DNA from: Mytilus galloprovincialis
Taxonomy: Eukaryota > Mollusca > Bivalvia > Mytilida > Mytilidae
Reading direction: 5' to 3'
Assembly: GCF_965363235.1 (NCBI RefSeq)
Contig: NC_134839.1
Location: forward strand, 114,880,517 to 114,944,516
DNA length: 64,000 bases
Shown here piece by piece: positions 47,440 to 59,924 of the stretch. Under the pieces are notes generated by a model. It was not told the origin of the DNA, ran no database searches, and saw only the letters and a program-made list of their open reading frames with translations. Every line of letters begins with the position of its first letter. The first letter of the stretch is position 1. Made by a program: the position numbers and the translations under genes.

Positions 47440-50400
47440 TCTACCCTTAAGAGCACCTGTAATCACTCCTAGTTTTTGATTATGTTTCGGTTGCTATAGT
47501 TTTATATGTAGTGATTTGTGGACTATTATTGACGGTCTAACATTCTTTCGATACCTATGTTTTGAAGATCATGTTTACTCTCATAGTTTATAGAGTATTA
47601 ACACTTAATCCATTGGATGGTTACTGAAAGACAATTAAGTTTTATAGAAATGATTCATTTAATCATTGTTATTGGTTTTCAACTAGCTTTCAGCATGTGC
47701 GAGTTCTCATATCTGGACTTTATCTGTGGTGTTTTTTTTTGTGTTTTTTTTTTGGTGCTTTATATCAAACCTCTTTAATTGATTTTTATAGATAGTTTTA
47801 ATGTTGTGATGTTATATTCTTGCCCCAGGACTGGGGTATGATCGAGCGCCCATTTTCTAAGTTTTTTATAAGTTGTCTGTCGTCCTTCCTTTTTTGCCAT
47901 AGGTTGTCAGGTTTTCTTCGACCTATTAGTTTTGAATGTCCCTTTGATATCTTCCAACTCTTGTATCAAAATAGGGACAAGGTTCGCTTGCCAATTCGCG
48001 TTTCAGAATCAAATGCATCCTGGGTAATATTTTCAAACGCGTACACCAAAACGTTATGATTGGCTAATAACGTACTAAACAATAGAAATTCAACCAATGG
48101 CGTAACGTAATTTTCATTTTGGTGTACGAACAATGAGATTACCCATAACCCTTTAGATTCCGAAAAGGTGCATTGGCGAGGATGTAAGCAATTAAAGGTC
48201 ACCGTACGACCATCCACAAAATGAAGAAGCTCATATTGTCTTGCATAGCTATAAAACCTCCCAACTGCACCAACATGGCCCTATGTGAAACAATTCGAAA
48301 GCGGAAAGTAACCGATTTCTGATTAAAGACATTAAGATAACCACGGAATAAAAGGCTCATAATTCGTTTGATGTGTTTGTGCTTTTGATTTTGCCATTTG
48401 ACAAAGGACGTTCTGTTTTGAATTTTCGTCGGAGTTCAGTATTTTTGTGCTTTTACTTTTTTTTTTTAACTCAACAGATTTTCTGTATTGGGATTTGAGC
48501 TATTAAACGATTTTCAATAGATTTGTTTATCTTATTACCAAAAAGTATGAGGATCAATACATCAAACTTGAACTATTCACACTTGTGTAAGTTTATCAGA
48601 TACCGCGTGTCTCATACTAGATAAATATAGATTCATACATCAGTGGATTACCGAATTTATCCAATCGAGAAAGTTACTAGTAAGTAAAAAATTTATACAA
48701 TGTGTTCAGAAAGGGTTAAATTTCTAAAGAATTAGAGACATCTTGTTCTCTGAGACTCAAGTACAAACCAGTAAACATCCTGTTATAGTTGAGAGTTATT
48801 AATAACAGTGCACGATGTATTGTGACAGGAGGGGGCAACTGTTATGCTGTTATGGGGCAATTTAATTCTTTGTTATCTGTTATTCTGAAAATATATTTGT
48901 TGTTAGCTGTTATTGTCTTATTCATTGTTAGCTGTTATTGGACTATTAGGTTTTTTGTTTTCTGTTATTGTGATAATATATTTGCTGTTAACTGTTATTG
49001 AAAATTGGAATGTTAGCAATTTTTTTTGACAGCCCATATTCGGCAGAAATTGAAGATTATTGGACATTGGGGTCTACCACTAGTAATATGGTGGGCCCGT
49101 ATTCGGTGAAGGATTTCATTAATATATACCCATAACAGATCAACACATAAACATATTAATATCAGTGAGATCCAGGACAATTCCAGTATATCTTATGATT
49201 ATCCTTTGTAATAAAATCCATTTTTTTATGAACATGTAGCTTGCTGTTCGGTGTGAGCCAAGGCTCCGTGTTGAAGGCTGTTTTTTTTTACATACAATGG
49301 TTTACTTTTATAAATTGTTACTTGGATGGAGAGTTGTCTCATTGGCACTCTTACCACATCTTCCTATATCTATGTATTTAGAATTGATGTTTTTGTATGG
49401 AGATAATGTTCCTTGTCTCCCGTACGTACATATTAAATTCGAGCATTTCTTAATACGACAAAAAGGAAAATATATGGCCAGGGATATCTGATGAGGATCT
49501 CAATTAAGAACTACATGTAGGTCTTAACTACCAGTTAACATTTTATATAATAAAGTACACAGACTCAGATGTGTGATTATTTTCAAAGCAGAACCAAATA
49601 CATTGTACAATGAAAGTTCAAACCATGTACTGGGTTCCGAAGCTGCACATACATCATTACAAACAAAGATTTATTTCGTCTTTAAGCCATTTTTCCACTA
49701 CTAAACTATGTATTCTACTTACTAGTACACTTGGTACACTCAAAAACCTGATAATAAGTTGTTCAAATAAGGCCTTTGAAAATAGTGGAATAATTGGAGT
49801 GTCAAAATTATTTTGAAGTACTTGATAAATTGCATGCTTATAATTTGTGCTTTTGATTTTTCTACCCTATATACCACTGTGTCTCGTAGTCTTATTAAGA
49901 AAAAAATCACACACCTTATGCATTGAACGTGCATATAAAAAAGAATCAGAATGCAAATATATATATATTCAAACTCTTTCAGGTCATTTTTTAGTAATAA
50001 CAAACAAAAGAACTATGTCAATTGGACCTGCTTTGATACCATAACTGCCCATAAATTTTTATTAGATATCATTTTTGTCTGCTATGGAGTTTACGTATAT
50101 TGTCAAGCTATCAGAATTCCAACTTGGGGACTAACTGTGCACCACTTATTGCGGACCTGTTTCTGTATTGTAGTGAGTTACAATTAATGAAAAAATTCAG
50201 CAACGGAAGGGATTGTGCTTGATTTTCATATGATGGAGACATAATCTTTCAATCAGTCCTGGACCTGACTTATTTTAATATTTCATTTACTGTTATCTGT
50301 TTTTGTCCATTTTAATTCCTTATTATTGTTATAAGCCAAATCAATTTGCTGTTATGCTGTTATTGGGACCTCCCTCTGACAGGTAGATGGTATACGTTGC

Positions 50401-51440
50401 AGCTGTTTTTCTCGGCCGTGAAGGATGATAAGTTTACTTAGTATGCAGTCACGTCAATGTGTTTTCTCGTCATAAAACATCATGTACTGTGTTACAACCA
50501 TAAACAAAGTCGACGAAGAAAGATATCGCGGGTCCGTGACTGAATTAAAGTATATAACTATGCCTAAGCCTTATTTTAGTAATTGGTATTGTCATCTGAT
50601 AAAGTCATGTCGATTATAAGATACACAGTTTTCTCTGCTTTCAAATCTTTCTGTTTGAACCCGTCGACCTGGAACTTATCAATTATTGGAAATATTAATT
50701 ATTTGGAAAACAAAAGGTCTAGGCTATCCAGGAATGGGGTATTTTTTAATCAACAGCATTGTCCTATATTAGTTATCTTAGAAAGTCTTGCTGATTGCTG
50801 AATAAAGCTACAATAGGGAACAATTTGACAATTATTGAATTTAGTAGTGTCCGCCCTTTGATTATGACCCGTGTATATAGCAAAATCCTAAATACACCGT
50901 TTGGTGGTGCGCCTGTCAAATGCGGAACGTACAGATAAGGTAATAGCTAACAGGTGAATATACTATTGGTATCGGTATCGGATTAGACCCGGAACTTGTT
51001 AATTACTGGCAATATTAATTATGTGGAAAACAAAAGGGTCTAGAGTGGTGTAATTTTTAATCTACACCATTGTCCTATATTAGTTATATATAGAGTTGAA
51101 TTCTTTGATTTGTCGTTTTTACCCGATGACGGCTGACAAATTGGACCTCGTAATTTTAGTATTATAGATGTATTTGACCTTCAAAACGATGACCGTTTCA
51201 TCAAAACAATTACTACCTATTCTATAGATATGTGGTGTGTTCTTGAAATCAATATAATTCTTAGATGAATTTAAAAACAAAAACTTTTAAGAAACACACA
51301 CGATTTAATAACAACTAGGACAACGCAGCAGCTTAACATATATACATGATAACAATTATCACCAGTGTCTCAACAATAAAAAAGATGATCTCTCAAAATG
51401 GATTTAAATGTGCCCAAAATGTCTCAATATATTTATGATT
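47440..51440. other. Intergenic, only repeats recognised
   Basis: No gene recognised. Contents: a relative of the 152-bp unit at 48365-48465; CTGTTATTG-rich sequence at 48815-49010 echoed at 50290-50390; the GGATGGAGAGTTGTC dispersed repeat at 49240-49375; a diverged duplication of a ~110-bp segment (TGGAAATATTAATTATTTGG region, 50653-50775 and 50985-51090). Short frames at 47234, 47820, 49297, 49610 and 50583 show no coding signal; the first may be the tail of the pseudogene. Confidence 0.5.
49240..49375 (+). repeat. Dispersed repeat, 'GGATGGAGAGTTGTC' family
   Basis: Marked by GAGCCAAGGCTCCGTGTTGA, TGGTTTACTTTTATAAATTG and CTTGGATGGAGAGTTGTCTC. Copies are at 54560-54665 and 59105-59215, and a reversed relative starts the repeat at 55385-55735. 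Confidence 0.75.
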
Positions 51441-51447
51441 TGTCAAA

Positions 51448-54400
51448 TTAAAAATTATCTTTTTTACATTCTTCATCATCATCCTCCTTATTACAATCTT
51501 TTCCACTGCTTCCGCTTCCTCCACTGCCTCCGCTTCCACCACTACCGCCACCTCCTGATCCACCACCTCCTGATCCACCGCCACCACTTCCTCCACCACC
51601 GCCTCCGGATCCACCTCCTACACCGGCACTAGCGCTAGCAATTGCTACTGCAGCGGCATTTCTTAAGTCGTCATTACCAGAGGTCAACATCCATGCAAGT
51701 CCTTGGTTTCCACCAGCCAAAGCTAATGCATAAGCAGATGCAACAGCTTCTGCGTCAGCTCCTGCCATTGCAGCAGCAGCGGCGGCAGCGGCAGCTGAAG
51801 CTGCTCCACCTCCACTTCCTCCTGCAGAAGCGGCGGCAGCAGCGGCTGCTGCTGCTGCTGCAGATCCTCCATTTCCACCCCATCCACCACCACCTGCAGC
51901 TGCAGCTGCAGCGGCGGCAGCGGCTGCTGCAGAACCACCAGCTCCACCCCATCCACCACCTCCTGCAGCGGCTGCGGCAGCGGCGGCAGCAGCTGCTGCG
52001 GATCCACCAGCTCCATTCCATCCACCATATCCACCATTATTTGCAGCGGCAGCGGCGGCGGCGGCAGCTGCTGCTGCTGCTGCACCAGAACCTGCACCAT
52101 AACCACCAAGGAATTTTCCACCATATCCACCTCCACCTCCGGATGAAGCAGCGGCTGCAGCGGCTGCAGCAGCAGAACTACCACCACGTCCACCTTTTCG
52201 TCCACCTCCAGCTCCAGCTCCAGCGGCTGCTCCTGCTGCTGCAGATCCTCTACCTCCCCATCCACTTCTACGTCCACCTGCACCTCCAGCTGCTGCTGCT
52301 GCAGCGGCTGCAGCTGCGGCAGAAGAACCTCCAGAACCTCCTAGCCAATTCAACCATCCAGCACCTCCACCTCCGCCTGAAGCTGCTGCTGCGGCTGCAG
52401 CGGCTGCTGCGGCTGCTGCTCCTCCAGCTCCTGATCCAGCTCCAGCTCCAGCACCAGCTCCAGCTCCTGCTCCTGCTCCAGCTCCAGCACTTGCACTTGC
52501 ACTGGCCAATGCACTGACCAATTGTGATCCAAGATTTACTAATACTGAGAGAAGTCCTTTGAGATCATCATCATCATCATCACCTCCGTCACTACTATCA
52601 CTGCTTCCACCACTACTGTCCGAGCCATCACTTCCGTTACTATCTCTTGAGCCATTGCTATCGGAACTATCATCACTGCTGTCAGAACTGTCTGAACTGT
52701 CTGAACTGTCTGAACTTTCGGAACTTTCTGAACTCACATCTACTTCAACTGCAGCTTCGGCATCAGCACCAGCTCCAGCACCTGCACCTGCAGCGGCAGC
52801 AGCGGCAGCAGCGGCTGCACCAGCTCCTGCTCCTGCACCAGCTCCAGCTCCTGCACCAGCAGCAGCGGCAGCACTAGCACCAGCTCCAGCTCCAGCTCCA
52901 CCACCCCATGACCATCCCCAGCCACCTTCATCACTTGAATCACTTGAATCGCTACTACCACCACCGCCTCCTCCACCACCACCACGGCCGCCTCTACCAC
53001 CGCCTCCACCTCCAAGGCCGCCTAAACCTACAAGACCGCCTAAACCAAGAAGGCCTCCAGCACCAGCTCCTGCACCGGCACCAGCACCAGCACCGGCACC
53101 ACCGGCACCGGCAGCAGCAGCAGCAGAGGCACTAGCACTGGCGCCAGCACCACCTCCTAGCAACCATCCGAGTCCGTAACTGTCCTCTCCGAATAAATAA
53201 TCATAATAGTCTTCCCAGTACTCTTCTACATCCTCGCTAGCAGCTGAAATGTAAATGGTAAGAATGAAATCACCGCCATAAAAGTATCAAAGATGTCATA
53301 GCCGGAAGATATAACAGATTGATTGGTTCAGATAGAGCAGAAAAAGATGAAATCATCATGTCCGGAAAATAGGACAGATTAATTGGTTGTTGGTTGAGAC
53401 AGAACAGAAAATTCAAAGGTATAATAGCCGGTAGATAGAACAGAAAAGTCAGAAATCATTACTGCATCAGAGTGAGACAAATAAACAGGTACCAGTCATT
53501 AAATAATAAATAATTCATTTATTATTGCTATTTCTTGTGAACTTGAAAAATCGATTTGAAAATAAGGCGTTGTAGTGATTGTCCAGTTAACACAAACAAA
53601 AAAAAACCCAACTTCTAACTGTGAACAAATATGAAAATAAGGATTTTGACATACAGTTGTACATATAGTTCACTACCCACCAGAGACGAAAGAACGAGAG
53701 TCTAATCTACTAGTATATTTATATTGCATTATACGGTTTTCAACCATAAGAAAATCCCTTTCATTTATGGTAGCAAGAAAAACTGTGAATTGATTTAAAA
53801 TAGAAAAACGACGGCCAGAAAACTGCAACAGAACAAGATAAAAACTAAATGACATATAGACATGGACGATAACCACTACAAAAATTTGATTGGGGATAAA
53901 TATGTTTGTGCGCGCTCTACCCTACGTTATTCTAAAACTGTAGGTGAACAGCAAAACGAATAAAAAAAAAATATGTGAAAAAGGGTCTAGCTCATCAGAT
54001 CGGCACTAAGCAACAATGAAAACCAAATAAAGATAAAAACAAAATAGAAAAAGAAAAAGAAAAACTGTACTTATCTAAGATACTTATATGTACAAGTGTG
54101 TTCAATTCTATGTAGACATCGAGTACAGCACACAAATCTATTAACTACAAAACAGAGCTGCCAAATTATCCTTTAACATACAGAAAATAACTAAACCCTC
54201 AATAGAGAAACAGAAGTAAACAAATTCAAATGCCTCATGAAAGGGTCAGATAAAATTTCTTTAAGAATAATGAATACATTAAAAAAAAATATTAATGAAT
54301 TTCACTTCAAAAATATATACAAATATGTTGACTGGAATATATATAGATATACTCACTAGAATAACAACAACAACGTCCTTTGTTCCATACAAGTCCTACA

Positions 54401-55952
54401 TTACACGAAAATGTTTGCCATCCTACTCCTTTTACGAGCGAAAGAAATTGTCCAGGGTTACTTGCTGGTTTGAATGCACATCCTACAAAGAAATATACAT
54501 GAAGTCACGGAAATGTTTATACAATAAAATGTTACAATTTGTTTAAACGACATAAGGCTCAGTGTTCAAGACCGTGCCTGGACCTATAATGATTTACTTT
54601 GATAAATTGTGACTTGGATGGAGAGTTGTCACATTGGCACTCATACCACAACTTTCTATATCTATAAAATATAGTTCAGAATAAACTGTTGACAGAGATA
54701 CAAATCGCGGTTTTATGTAATATTGAAAGTCTAATGCAAATGTTGATATTAAAATAGCAGAATTTAAAGATGTAAACTATGTAAATCATTAAAAGCCAAT
54801 GTACCATGACTGAGGGGCGGGGTAAAATATTTCCATGGAAATAAGATGTTCACGTACTCATACATCTGCATACCAAGTATCTTTGACCTAACACTAGTGG
54901 TTCCCCATACATAAATATAAACTAAGTGTCAAAGTCAATAAACCATTATTTACGTGACGAGGCCAAATCATCTTTATGACTCTCCACTATAAATAACTCT
55001 TTTTTTTTCAAAAGAATAGTCCCAAGTTCTTCCCAGCATTAAGTATTAGTGCAATAGAATTAACCTTAATGAACTTTATTGAACAATTTAAATTTTGGTC
55101 AATTTCTCAACTGTAGAATGCATTATGTTGACTAAAACACTTATCTTTTGGTCAATTTCTCAACTGTAGAATGCATTATGTTGACTAAAACACTGTTCTC
55201 AATACCTTTAGGCATACGAATCAAATTTATGGAAGTTTAATGTTCATTGTTTAGTAGAAGAAGAAGGAATCTGTAGCCTTCCAAATTTTCAGTGTTACTC
55301 ATTCCTTATGTAGTTAACCAATTTTATTTCAACAGATTTTGTAATCTAACTTATAAGTTTATTAATAGGCAAAACTGACTGAACGGAAAAGCAATAGACC
55401 ATATAAAAAAGAAGATGTGGTATGATTGCCAATGAGACAACTATCCACAAAAGACCAAAATGACACAGACATTAACAACTATAGGTCACCGTACGGCCAC
55501 CGACAATGTAAAACAATTCAAACGAGAAAACCAACGGCCTTAATTATGTAAAAACAAAAATGAACGAAAAACAAATATGTAACACATAAAAAAACGACAA
55601 CCACTGAATTACAGGCTCCTGACTTGGGACAGGCACATACAAAATAATGTGGTGGGGTTAAACATGTTAACGGGATCCCAACCCTCCCATACCCTGGGTC
55701 AGGGGTATAACAGTACAACATAAGAACGAACAATAAAAATCAGTTGAAAAAGGCTTTCTATAAAAATAAGTAGATCTGGTATGATTCCAAACGCCTGACT
55801 ACGGATTTCCCCGATGGGTTTACAGGAAAGGCGTACCTAACGTGCGTACCCTAACGGTGTTTTAATAAAAGGTGTTATATATATCAATAGTACTCACCAG
55901 CGAAAGTTTGTGTTACGAAGCAGAGAAGGGCAACTAAAATAAGCTGCCTCAT
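51448..55952 (-). CDS. Silk-like shell-matrix framework protein, MSI60-like (658 residues, three coding exons)
   Basis: Exons 55898-55952, 54357-54482 and 51448-53243 join in phase with AG/GT borders. Residues 1-18 are a signal peptide (MRQLILVALLCFVTQTFA). Residues 20-60 form a Cys-rich module (Cys 20, 45, 56-58). Residues 61-87 are acidic and Tyr-rich (EEYWEDYYDYLF). Then follow Gly-Ala and poly-Gly tracts with SSDSSDSSDE, a long Ser/Asp tract (230-287, ending in six Asp), a hydrophobic stretch (288-307), seven or so poly-Ala blocks of 8-14 residues separated by Gly/Trp/Tyr linkers such as GGGGWGGAGGS (336-552), a non-repetitive segment (553-599, LAGGNQGLAWMLTSGNDDL), Gly/Ser repeats, and an acidic tail with Cys 644 and 653. 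Poly-Ala blocks form silk-like sheets; acid tracts bind calcium. This layout matches MSI60 and related nacre framework proteins, secreted by mantle. The exact orthologue is uncertain. The long frames on other strands here are by-products of composition. Confidence 0.85.
53250..54350. other. Intron 2 of the MSI60-like gene
   Basis: Just left of 53500 a phrase like GAAGATATAACAGATTGATTGGTT recurs three times with changes (53305, 53370, 53430). Otherwise AT-rich, with nothing coding. Confidence 0.55.
54560..54665 (+). repeat. Dispersed repeat, 'GGATGGAGAGTTGTC' family, in intron
   Basis: ATAATGATTTACTTTGATAA followed by CTTGGATGGAGAGTTGTCAC, collinear with 49240-49375. Confidence 0.75.
55130..55195 (+). 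repeat. Short tandem duplication in intron 1 of the MSI60-like coding region
   Basis: TTTTGGTCAATTTCTCAACT-GTAGAATGCATTATGTTGAC is present twice, at 55091 and 55147. Confidence 0.85.
55385..55735 (+). repeat. ~350-bp dispersed mussel repeat
   Basis: It runs from GAAGATGTGGTATGATTGCC through CAATGAGACAACTATCCACA, GTCACCGTACGGCC and GGCTCCTGACTTGGGACAGG to TGGGTCAGGGGTATAACAG. Such blocks are common in mussel sequence; this is from memory. It interrupts the intron between the signal-peptide exon and the Cys-rich exon. Confidence 0.65.
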
Positions 55953-55974
55953 TTTGAATAAACCCAGGTGGTGC

Positions 55975-56570
55975 TCTGAAATGAAAAAAGTATTTTTTCC
56001 AGTACAAGAAAAAAATTCAAACAGAAAACTAAAAACAAAAACAAAAAAAAAAAAAAACATTAAGTATGAGCACTTGACGTTTAAATACTTATAATTCAAA
56101 TCTCAAATTACATTTAGAACTTTATAAATACACAAAGCTTAAATTATTTTTTTTCAATCCAAAAATAAAAAAAATGATAATGATAAATACGGAACATTAA
56201 TAACGATTATGTTAAAGATAAATATGAAACATTAATAACGATACTCTGGTGAATTCTATTTTATGGATTAATTTTTCTTGTTATTCATTATCATGAAAAT
56301 TACTGAAGTTGATTTTAATTATTTGCTTTTTGATATTTTTCATCGATTTGAAAAATAAATCAAGTTCACAGCAATATACTACACATAAACAATTGATTGG
56401 AATAATACAATTAAGGAAAAGTTTTTGGTTATGCATTCAGATGAAATATAAAGATATAAAATAGTTCTATAGAATTGGATTGCCTTACTTACTGTGTGAT
56501 AATATGGAGAGCACACCCGCTGTTTAAGTTTCGTAATGATATGAAAAAACCGATTGCGTCTTTATATATG
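55975..56570 (-). promoter_or_regulatory. Promoter, 5' non-coding exon and intron of the MSI60-like gene
   Basis: On the minus strand CATATATAAA (56570-56561) is a good TATA box. A start about 30 bp on gives a short exon ending at 56493 before a strong donor GTAAGTAAGG. The next exon begins at 55975 after TTTCAG and carries the ATG at 55952 in AAAATG context. The short non-coding first exon is inferred from these signals. Confidence 0.6.
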
Positions 56571-56574
56571 GGTT

Positions 56575-57475
56575 CATCAGTATTCCACACGTATAATGCC
56601 CTCTGTTGGTAGAATGAATTAAGCTAATATTGCATTCTAAATGTAAATAGGCGTTGTACAATGAAATCCTTTGACAGATACCTTGTTTGTTAAGTGTCAG
56701 CATTCTGACCGACATGAGCCGTCATCGTGCTCACGATCGTTGTTAAGTATGTATTAAACACATGCTTTTATGATTATATACTTCATTTATCTTTTTTAAT
56801 TACAAAATTAAATTACCAACATTTTCATGATGGTTCTAACTTATAATTTTATAATAACGAACTTAATTCAAATCTAATCTTTGAAAGTCATATCATTTCA
56901 ATCTGACATTTCAGAGATACATTGTAATAGTAAGCACCATTCTATCACTCATCGAGGATTGAGACGGGACGTAAAAAAATACAAGTAATAGCGATTCCGT
57001 TTGTAATCTTGAAATAAAGATGCAGAATATTTAAAGATCAAATTAATTGCATATTATTTATAATTGAAACTTGATAACTTCAGTATTGGGAGGGGTTTGT
57101 GGAAAGGTAACAATTATCTTTTGGATGAGGTTACAAGTCAAACTAAAGAACAATATGGTTGTCTTGAATATAGCAGATAAAATCATTTTTTTTTTAGATT
57201 CTAGTGATATCGGGATACAATTAGTGATTAGTTAATTTTGAAATCAGTATCACTTGAAATAGTGGGGAAACAATATTCACAGAATTGACTGTTGCAATTA
57301 AAAAAAATGAAAAATGAGAAAATCCCTTCATTTTCTTACACATTTGTGTTATGTGCTGCAATTTTAGGAATACGTCTTACAAAAAAAGAACGAAAATAGT
57401 AATTGTTTTGCTTTAAAGATTCGGATTTTTTATATCAAAATATGCTGATTGATGACTCCCGATTTGTTTAAGATG
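56575..57475. other. Upstream flank of the MSI60-like gene, nothing coding recognised
   Basis: AT-rich. No gene or clear repeat seen; any enhancer elements cannot be identified by eye. Confidence 0.5.
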
Positions 57476-57479
57476 GTTC

Positions 57480-57910
57480 ACCTATCTTAAAAGAGGTGCA
57501 TCTATTAGCGTTGTAGAATTATGTGCTGAATGGTCGGGTCTCAAGATTAATTTAGAAAAAAATCCCGAAAGGTAACAAGGATTAAAAAAATGAAATAGAG
57601 CCAAGATACAATGTATGGCAATTGGGGTGTCAACAGATTTACGCTCCGGAGTATTAAATATTTGGTGGATAAACAAGAAATGGAAACACTTAATTGTGGA
57701 CCCAAACTTAAAAAATTGAGAGAACAATACATAATTTGTCATCAATATATTTTAACATTATCAATCCTTAGATTACTTAACCAATTCAGTAAAAACATAT
57801 TTCCTTTATTTTGGATGGTAAACCTGGCAAAATTAAAATAAAAGAAAATCAATTTCTCAAATTAATGAATTGGGTGGACTTAACATGTTGAAGGTCAAGA
57901 AACAGTAAAT
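57480..57910 (+). pseudogene. Decayed LINE reverse-transcriptase fragment
   Basis: Spread over shifting frames are typical LINE pieces in order: EWSGLKINLEKN (RT motif after the catalytic region), a NPKLKKLRE-like stretch, then a FWMGKPGKIKIKENQ-like stretch followed by LGGLNM. Stops and frameshifts break the reading frame at least three times; the rest of the element is missing. The clade is not determined. Confidence 0.55.
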
Positions 57911-58310
57911 GGACTAGGTCACAGATTTCCGTAAAATTTTGCTCTTTGAACTACAACTGAAAATCGTAATAATAATGCATTTATTTCATTTATCAATTGA
58001 AATTTAACGGATTTAATTCTTTCAAAATGGATGGACATTTGAAAGCACAAAATCGGCCAAAAGCCTTCTAGATTTTGTCTTTAAATCATCAAATCTCTCA
58101 TTCTACCGGGTACTCCTTAGATTTTTCTTGAAAAACTATATGTTGTTGATACATAAATTTCCGTTTTAATTGTACAAAATTAAGATAGGGTCACCGACTT
58201 CGTTTAACGGTATACATCATTCACAGTCGTATTCCTAAGAAAATAAGTATCCAGCGTCGAAATAATCGTAACGTAAATAGTTATCAATGGTACCAGGAGT
58301 ATAATTTAGT

Positions 58311-58354
58311 ACGCCAGACGCGCTTTCCGTCTACATAAGACTCATCATTGATCG
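58311..58354 (-). ncRNA. Degenerate hammerhead ribozyme
   Basis: The flank (GTTATCAATGGTACCAGGAG, AATTTAGTACGCCAGACGCG) matches the other retrozyme ends. On the minus strand the core reads ATGATGA instead of CTGATGA, and GGAAA replaces CGAAA after stem II. Changes at core positions should abolish cleavage, so this is a dead copy. Confidence 0.7.
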
Positions 58355-58359
58355 TAATC

Positions 58360-59100
58360 GCGTTACGGTCCGTAAAACGTTGATTTTTGACGATTTTCAT
58401 TACCAACAAGGTAACAAATTGATTAATAGACACAAGAGGAAGTCGGTGACCATTTGATTATTTTATTTCATTAAAACAGAAATGTATGTGTCAACAACAT
58501 ATAGTTTTTTAAGAAAAGTCTATGGAGTAGAATTGGAGATTTGATGTTTTTAATCCACATTTTAGAAGATTTTTCTCCGATTGTATATGCTATCTATTCA
58601 ATTATTCACTCATATTGAAAAAAAATCAATCTGTAATTTTTCAGATAATAAAAGAGATAAATGCATTTTTTTTTCGATTTTCATTTGTAGTTCAACGAGT
58701 TGTATGCACAATTTTAGAAAAAATCTGCGACATTGCCTATTTACTGTTCCTTTACCTTAAAACAATATACCATAAACGGATAATTATTGTAAATTACGAA
58801 CTAATTCTGAATAAAAACAAATCGAATGAATTATTCTATGAAAGTCAAAGAACTCCTGTAAACAAATCCTTTTTGCGGGTCGTTTTAATGGCTTGGACAG
58901 AACTCCAAACTAAAGTAGCTGTTTAGAACGGATATGATTTTACCACATCTAATATTTAAAACTTGTTGTTCAGTGATTGTCGTTTGTTGATGTGGTTAAT
59001 AAATATTTATTGATTCTCGTTTTTTATATAAACTAGACTGTTGGTTTTTTCCTGTTTGAATTGTGTTACACTAGACATTTTTGGGGCCTTTATAGCTTGG
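58360..59100. other. Intergenic, nothing recognised
   Basis: The frame at 58615-58926 (103 codons) is rich in Phe, Ile and Lys as expected for random AT-rich DNA. I see no domain or splice context. Confidence 0.5.
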
Positions 59101-59104
59101 TGAT

Positions 59105-59215
59105 CGTTGTGAGCCAAGACTCTGTGTTGAAGGCCGTATTTTGACCTGTAATAGTTTACCTTTTAGATATTGTGACTTGGATGGAGAGTTGTCTTATCGG
59201 CATTCTTCCATACAT
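59105..59215 (+). repeat. Dispersed repeat, 'GGATGGAGAGTTGTC' family
   Basis: GAGCCAAGACTCTGTGTTGA and CTTGGATGGAGAGTTGTCTT, collinear with 49240-49375. Confidence 0.75.
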
Positions 59216-59924
59216 TTAATGAACTGACTGGAATTTAAAGTAGAGGCTCTATAGAGCATGTGTCGCTCACCTGCATATTTAACATTGGCCACTTTTTAGT
59301 AAAAAAAAAAAACACCATCAAGGTGGAATAACGAAGTGTTAACTGATAATTTGGTCATGTCAGCATATTTGAGATCTTATCCAGCTGCTGATTTTTCATG
59401 TTTAAAGTTTATATTTATCTTCAACAGTTTCATAAGATGATATGCGAAAAAGTCAAACTAACGTTATAAATGTCAATAAGGGGCAATAACTCAAACAATG
59501 AATTACAAAAATCAAAGCACTGTAAGCGTTGAATGCAGTTAACCAAAAACCAAGGCAACCGTAATAATGAAAACTGTGGCAATGTTGCCTGAACATTAAA
59601 CATTCATATATAGTCCATTCATGTTTATGTAATGATTTATTTATTAAGGCAAATAATTTATATGTTATCAAAGTTTCAAAAACAATGCATATATCAATGT
59701 ATATTTTTGTATGGTGAGTCTGCAGTGGTACAAGTTCCCAATGATTGCAGTTGTTCTACTTGGTAGTTGAACGGACTGGTTTCCCTGGAAAGAAAACTGA
59801 GTTTTTGTTCTATAGTACAAAAGTTATGAGACACGAATCAGACAAATGTTCACTACAACAGGGATCAAAGGTGAGGTCTGACTGACCTGCCCAAAGTAAA
59901 TGTAAATGATTTGTTATTTTGTCC

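Noticed and set aside
51642-53179. Long plus-strand and shifted minus-strand frames rich in Leu/Gln/His or Pro/Ser
   Set aside because: These are shadows of the poly-Ala/poly-Gly exon on the minus strand, which has signal peptide, splice sites and conserved layout.
58615-58926. 103-codon frame as a gene
   Set aside because: Composition is that of random AT-rich DNA; no signal peptide, domain, splice site or repeat of known coding origin.
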